Below are positions 60,300 to 64,000 of a DNA stretch of 64,000 nucleotides, piece after piece (position 1 is the stretch's first letter; the number at the start of each line of letters is the position of its first letter). The DNA is from Heloderma charlesbogerti (Eukaryota; Chordata; Lepidosauria; Squamata; Helodermatidae), in contig JANEZZ010002679.1 in NCBI GenBank assembly GCA_026122225.1, positions 496,001-560,000 of the forward strand, in the 5' to 3' direction. Below the pieces are notes generated by a model. That model saw only the letters and a list, made by a program, of their open reading frames with translations. It was not told the DNA's origin and made no database searches. Both the position numbers and the translations under genes were made by a program.

Positions 60300-61165
60300 A
60301 CAGATTATATATGCCAAATTTCAGTCCAAGAGGTACAGGGGTTTTAGCGCGAAGTATTTCTAAATCAGGGTGCACAATCTGCACAGCCCCAAGACCTTAA
60401 CTGAGGCAGTAACAGGGCTAGCCTTTTCTCCACTGCTCCTGCAGCAATCCTGACACCAATCACACCTTTCCTGCCACTGTTGCCAGTGAGGAAAGATCTG
60501 TATCAGGATTACTAGGGGAGGGGTGGAGAGAAGGTTCTCCCCTCCCTCCCCCAGCCATCGTCATTCAGATTGATCTTTTCCCTCTGCAGCTAGCAAGGAA
60601 AGGGCAATCTGTATGAGGGTCATTGGAATATGTATCTGCACATACATATGTGCATATGTATATGCATGTAGTTCCCAATCCCCACACGTGACCCTCACGG
60701 CTGAAATTAATTTATTTTAAAAAGGAAATTCCAATTATTTTATTTCTCAGTAGAGACGGATGAAATTTCCAGAGAAAGTTACCCTTTTTGAGGGCATCAA
60801 GCCTGCCAAGTTTCAGATGAATAGGTGCAGGGAGCTTTGTGCAAGCGCAGCCATTACACTCTGGGGTTTCCAAAAAAGGATGCATTTATCCCCATTTTTT
60901 GTTGGAAATTGTTATGAAAATGACATTCAGCATAGAAATGGCTCTAGTTAAGTTAAGAAACCTGCAAAAATTCAGAAGGATAGGTGCCGGATTTTTTGTG
61001 GGAGTGTACAGTTTTTGTGTGTGTGTGTGCGTGATTGTCTTTCCCTTATCCCCCTCCACAGGCTTTTGGGGAATTTGTATGAAAATGCCGTATGTTGTAA
61101 AGGTGTCCCTAGACAAGAAAACTGCAACATTTCAGAATAATAGGTTGAGGGTCTAGAGAGTTATG
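60300..61165. repeat. diverged tandem repeats, ~157-bp spacing
   Basis: A motif CTGCCAAGTTTCAGATGAAT AGGTGCAGGG-like recurs near 60308, 60800, 60960 and 61120. Between copies runs a TTTTGT.GGAAATT.TATGAAAATG block. Spacing of the last three is about 157-160 bases. Unit identity is low. Confidence 0.55.
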
Positions 61166-61599
61166 ATGAAAAACACTTTAAGAACTTTTTGTTTTCTGCT
61201 CAATTGACACCAGTCACAGAAAGTGCAATAGGTCAAAGTGGATGATGGTTATAGAGCGTATAGTGGCAGGAGGACTTTAACAGCCAGCATTTTCCAAGCA
61301 AGTACCCAAGTGCTACATACACCCTGCCAGGTCCCACAGACTCCACCAAACCACCTTTGATGCCCTTGGTCCTGGGAGATAGAACGAGTGAGCTGAACAC
61401 AAGACCAGTCCTGCGATTTACTATTTCAACATTCCTCCCTCAAAGAACTGGGATTGGAGAGCTCTGGTTAGAAGCTAGAGCTGCCAGTCACAAAACTGGA
61501 AATGGAAAAATGTGTGTCTTTTACTCCGGGCTAGAGCTAGGAGACAGATCCTAGCTCTAGCTCATTTGTGAATGAGCAAGAATGCGGGTGCACGCTGCT

Positions 61600-61890
61600 A
61601 GATCAGTCCTCCTTTGGCTCCTCCTGTCAATAGGAGTGGCTAAACAAACCAGTAAACCTTTGTCCATGGCTTCTTTAGTATTACCTCATAACCAGGATCC
61701 CTAGCTTGTTGCTCTCCTAACAAGCCAGAATCATAAGCCAGGATTTGTTCTTGGTTTATGATTCTGGCCTCTTACGAGAGAAGCAAGCCAGGAATCCCCG
61801 TTCAGCCATATTGCCAAACAAACCATAGACAGAGGCTTCCTGGCTTGTTTAGCCACTCCTGCTGGCAGAAGCAGTCAAGTATGAGTGATT
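61600..61890. repeat. large imperfect palindrome
   Basis: 61632-61652 pairs with 61840-61860 (20 of 21 bases), and 61724-61736 pairs with 61756-61768 near the centre. The arms of about 140 bp suggest a fold-back MITE. Termini are not resolved. Confidence 0.65.
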
Positions 61891-62194
61891 GAGAAGCATG
61901 AATCAGCATGCTTGCCTGTTCCTGATGCTTCCAGAACTGGCCCAATATGTTTATTACATCAAAAATTCTGGTTAATAAATCTAAGTCTGATAAGGTTCAG
62001 ACCATCAGAGAATGGCTTACTAGAATGTAGCATAAACAAGGTTAGTAAAGTTGACAAGTTATGTTCAAAATAGGCAAAATCTGTTATAAGAAATGTAACT
62101 TCTTTTTAACTTAATAGCCCTTTGTGAGATACTGGATGTGTTATAACGTAAGCAATATTGAGATACACCCACTGTGATTATGTTAAATGCTTTA

Positions 62195-62583
62195 GGGCGC
62201 AATCCTATGGGGACAGGCAGCCACCTCCGAACTCAGAGCCGACTGCCTAGCCAGTGCAGGGCAGGAGAAGCACAGAGGGAATTGTCCCCTCCATGCTTCA
62301 GCCACCCACATTTGTGGCTAGACACCCCGATTTCAACTGTCTAGCCGTAGGAAGGCGAAGCAGGGGAAGCGGCTGCCAGATGACATATAGGTTGTGTCGT
62401 ACCAGCATTTCCACCTTCCCCATCCCGGGATGCCCCGTTTTTGCCGCTCCATGCTCCTCTTCTGAGCGCGGGGCTGTTCCAAGCTGCCTGCGAGGCAGTG
62501 TGGTGCAGCAGGAGGTCGGTTCCTGGAAACCCGCATATCCTATGGCCGTCTAGCTGCTGACTAGTGGCCATACAACTGCTCCC
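62195..62583. mobile_element. 389-bp PIF/Harbinger-like MITE with TTA TSD, reversed
   Basis: The left end GGGCGCAATCCTATGGGG and the right end ACAACTGCTCCC are flanked by TTA at 62192-62194 and 62584-62586. The body is the reverse complement of 29038-29442 (TATCCTATGGCCGTCTAGC). Confidence 0.85.
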
Positions 62584-62586
62584 TTA

Positions 62587-63505
62587 ATTAGCCTCTTTTC
62601 AGGTCACATTCTGATTATTTCCGTTATGTTAAATTAAGACAAAATCACTTGTAGGTTATATTGTAATGCTTACATAGCAAGATTTGCTATTTTTATTGCA
62701 AACAAAAAGGTATAGCAAAAACCTTAATTTTCTCCTGCAAAAGGCATATTGACAGGCTGGCATATCGACAGGCTACGTGACTCTAGAAATGACGGTTTGG
62801 TTTCTGTAAGCGTTTGACAGGAAATAAATGAGCCTGACTTCTTTATGGAAAAGTTATATATTTACACTTTTATTTGAATGCAGAATTAAACAGCAAACAA
62901 TATTAACACTAGCTGAAAAGTGTATTTACCCCAAAGTCACCAGAGCGAATAAATTATTTAAAGGAATTGTGTACATTAATAAGGCAACAATCCTAAGTAG
63001 TCCAATTAAAGGCCTTGGTAACTTTCCAAATACATAACCAAGCAAGCCAGCAGAAAACGAGTGTTATGACCAGGTCTGGTTTATCTCCAAAGAACCCCTT
63101 TACGGACAATAGTGATAAGAGGCCTCAATTACTGATTATACCTCTAAAACCTGCAGAGAAAAGGTCATCCTAAAGCATGTAAAGATATGAAGAAGACAGG
63201 AATTATCTTCAAAATGAACATTCAGTGCTTTAGTTTCAAGGATGCCGTGTCCACACACAATGGCAAATACATAAATGGGCAACACAGAGTGGCACATGAA
63301 TAGTCAGTGACACTGCTAGGACCAGACCTTCAAGTGGAAATCTGGCCCCCACAGCCTTTAGGGCCCCCAAATGCAGTCCTGTATCTCCCACCGCTGGTTT
63401 TCTATGCATACTGGCACACTGCTTGCTTTTTCCCCATTGCTGGTGCTCTACTCATGCTCCCTCTGCCCCTGTGTACTTTCTCCCAAGGCAGCAGTGCCTT
63501 TTATC
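62587..63505. other. intergenic, nothing recognised
   Basis: No exon or clear repeat. Confidence 0.35.
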
Positions 63506-63506
63506 T

Positions 63507-63508
63507 AT

Positions 63509-63556
<48 letters not shown>

Positions 63557-63558
63557 TC
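63507..63558. repeat. (TTTC)n microsatellite
   Basis: About thirteen uninterrupted TTTC units, directly before a MITE. Confidence 0.95.
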
Positions 63559-63732
63559 ACTTTTAGAAGAGTCCGGGTCCAGTGCAGAGGAAGCTGTAGT
63601 TGCACCTTGGATCTTAATTTCTCCAGATGGCCTTTAGGTGGCCATGTGCGCCTAGAAGTATGCCGGGGAAAGCAACATGCCAAGTGCAACTGCACCTCTA
63701 CTCTGCAGTGCACCTGAACTCTTCTAAAATTT
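63557..63732. mobile_element. inverted-repeat MITE
   Basis: The left arm CACTTTTAGAAGAGTCCGGG, CCAGTGCAGAGG and TAGTTGCACCTTGG pairs with the right arm CCAAGTGCAACTGCACC, CTGCAGTGCACCTGAACTC and TTCTAAAATTTAG. About 175 bp, non-coding. Confidence 0.7.
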
Positions 63733-64000
63733 AGAGAGACAGACAGACAGACAGACGAGAGAAAGGTGCTGCTGCGTGGTAATGGGAAGGGAAGAGGAGA
63801 GGAGAACAAGCATTGGAGGAAGTGAGGTGAGTGGTGGGGTAGAAGTAGAAACAGCACCAGTGTGCAGGCTGGGGCGGGGGAAGAGAAGCAAGAAGAAAGA
63901 AAATGTGGGGGGAGATCACAGAAAGGATGAGCGCAGGGGGCTGCCCAGGAGTGTGGCAGACCCTCAGAGTATCTTGCCCGGGATCCCCTTAACCCTAGTA

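Noticed and set aside
57000..64000. Neighbouring SUGT1 gene expected on the minus strand from mammalian order
   Set aside because: I could not find its C-terminal coding exon in either strand of this flank; it may lie beyond the window.

Overview
The window is vertebrate nuclear DNA, most likely from a squamate reptile (lizard type). Three things point that way: a BovB/RTE LINE 3' end, CR1 and L2-like LINEs, and 5S rRNA-derived SINEs together with many short inverted-repeat DNA elements whose ends begin near GCAATCCTAT. Coding density is very low, and the only host gene I can assemble is split by spliceosomal introns.

That gene is chondromodulin (CNMD, formerly LECT1), on the plus strand. 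It has seven coding exons from 31112 to 56803, all with GT-AG introns and compatible phases. They give a complete 349-residue type II membrane precursor: a short cytoplasmic N-terminus, one transmembrane helix, a BRICHOS domain, an RRKR furin-type site, an Arg-rich linker and the C-terminal eight-cysteine chondromodulin domain. A GC-rich first-exon region lies at about 30.78-31.25 kb. A polyadenylation signal sits 131 bases after the stop codon.

The left flank (1-30.7 kb) is intergenic and filled with repeats. It holds two minus-strand L2-like LINEs (867-2357 and 10334-12937), a BovB 3' fragment, hAT-type miniature elements with 8-bp target duplications, a fold-back element of about 1.15 kb built from 150-bp units, and a 288-bp tandem duplication carrying nested MITEs. 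The introns contain a Tc1/mariner element with an uninterrupted DD34E transposase (intron 2), a long CR1 LINE (intron 6), 5S- and tRNA-derived SINEs and more MITEs. The right flank (57-64 kb) has no recognised gene. It contains one possible decayed coding stretch (57.86-58.46 kb), diverged tandem repeats, a large imperfect palindrome and further MITEs.

No functional rRNA or tRNA gene, CRISPR array, LTR retrovirus or bacterial-type system was found. The most notable items are the probable 5S-rRNA/CR1 chimeric SINE, the intact Tc1 transposase, the fold-back element, and insertions whose empty sites can be read from neighbouring duplicate copies. Boundaries are sequence-read estimates. Family names rest on recalled motifs, not on a database search.
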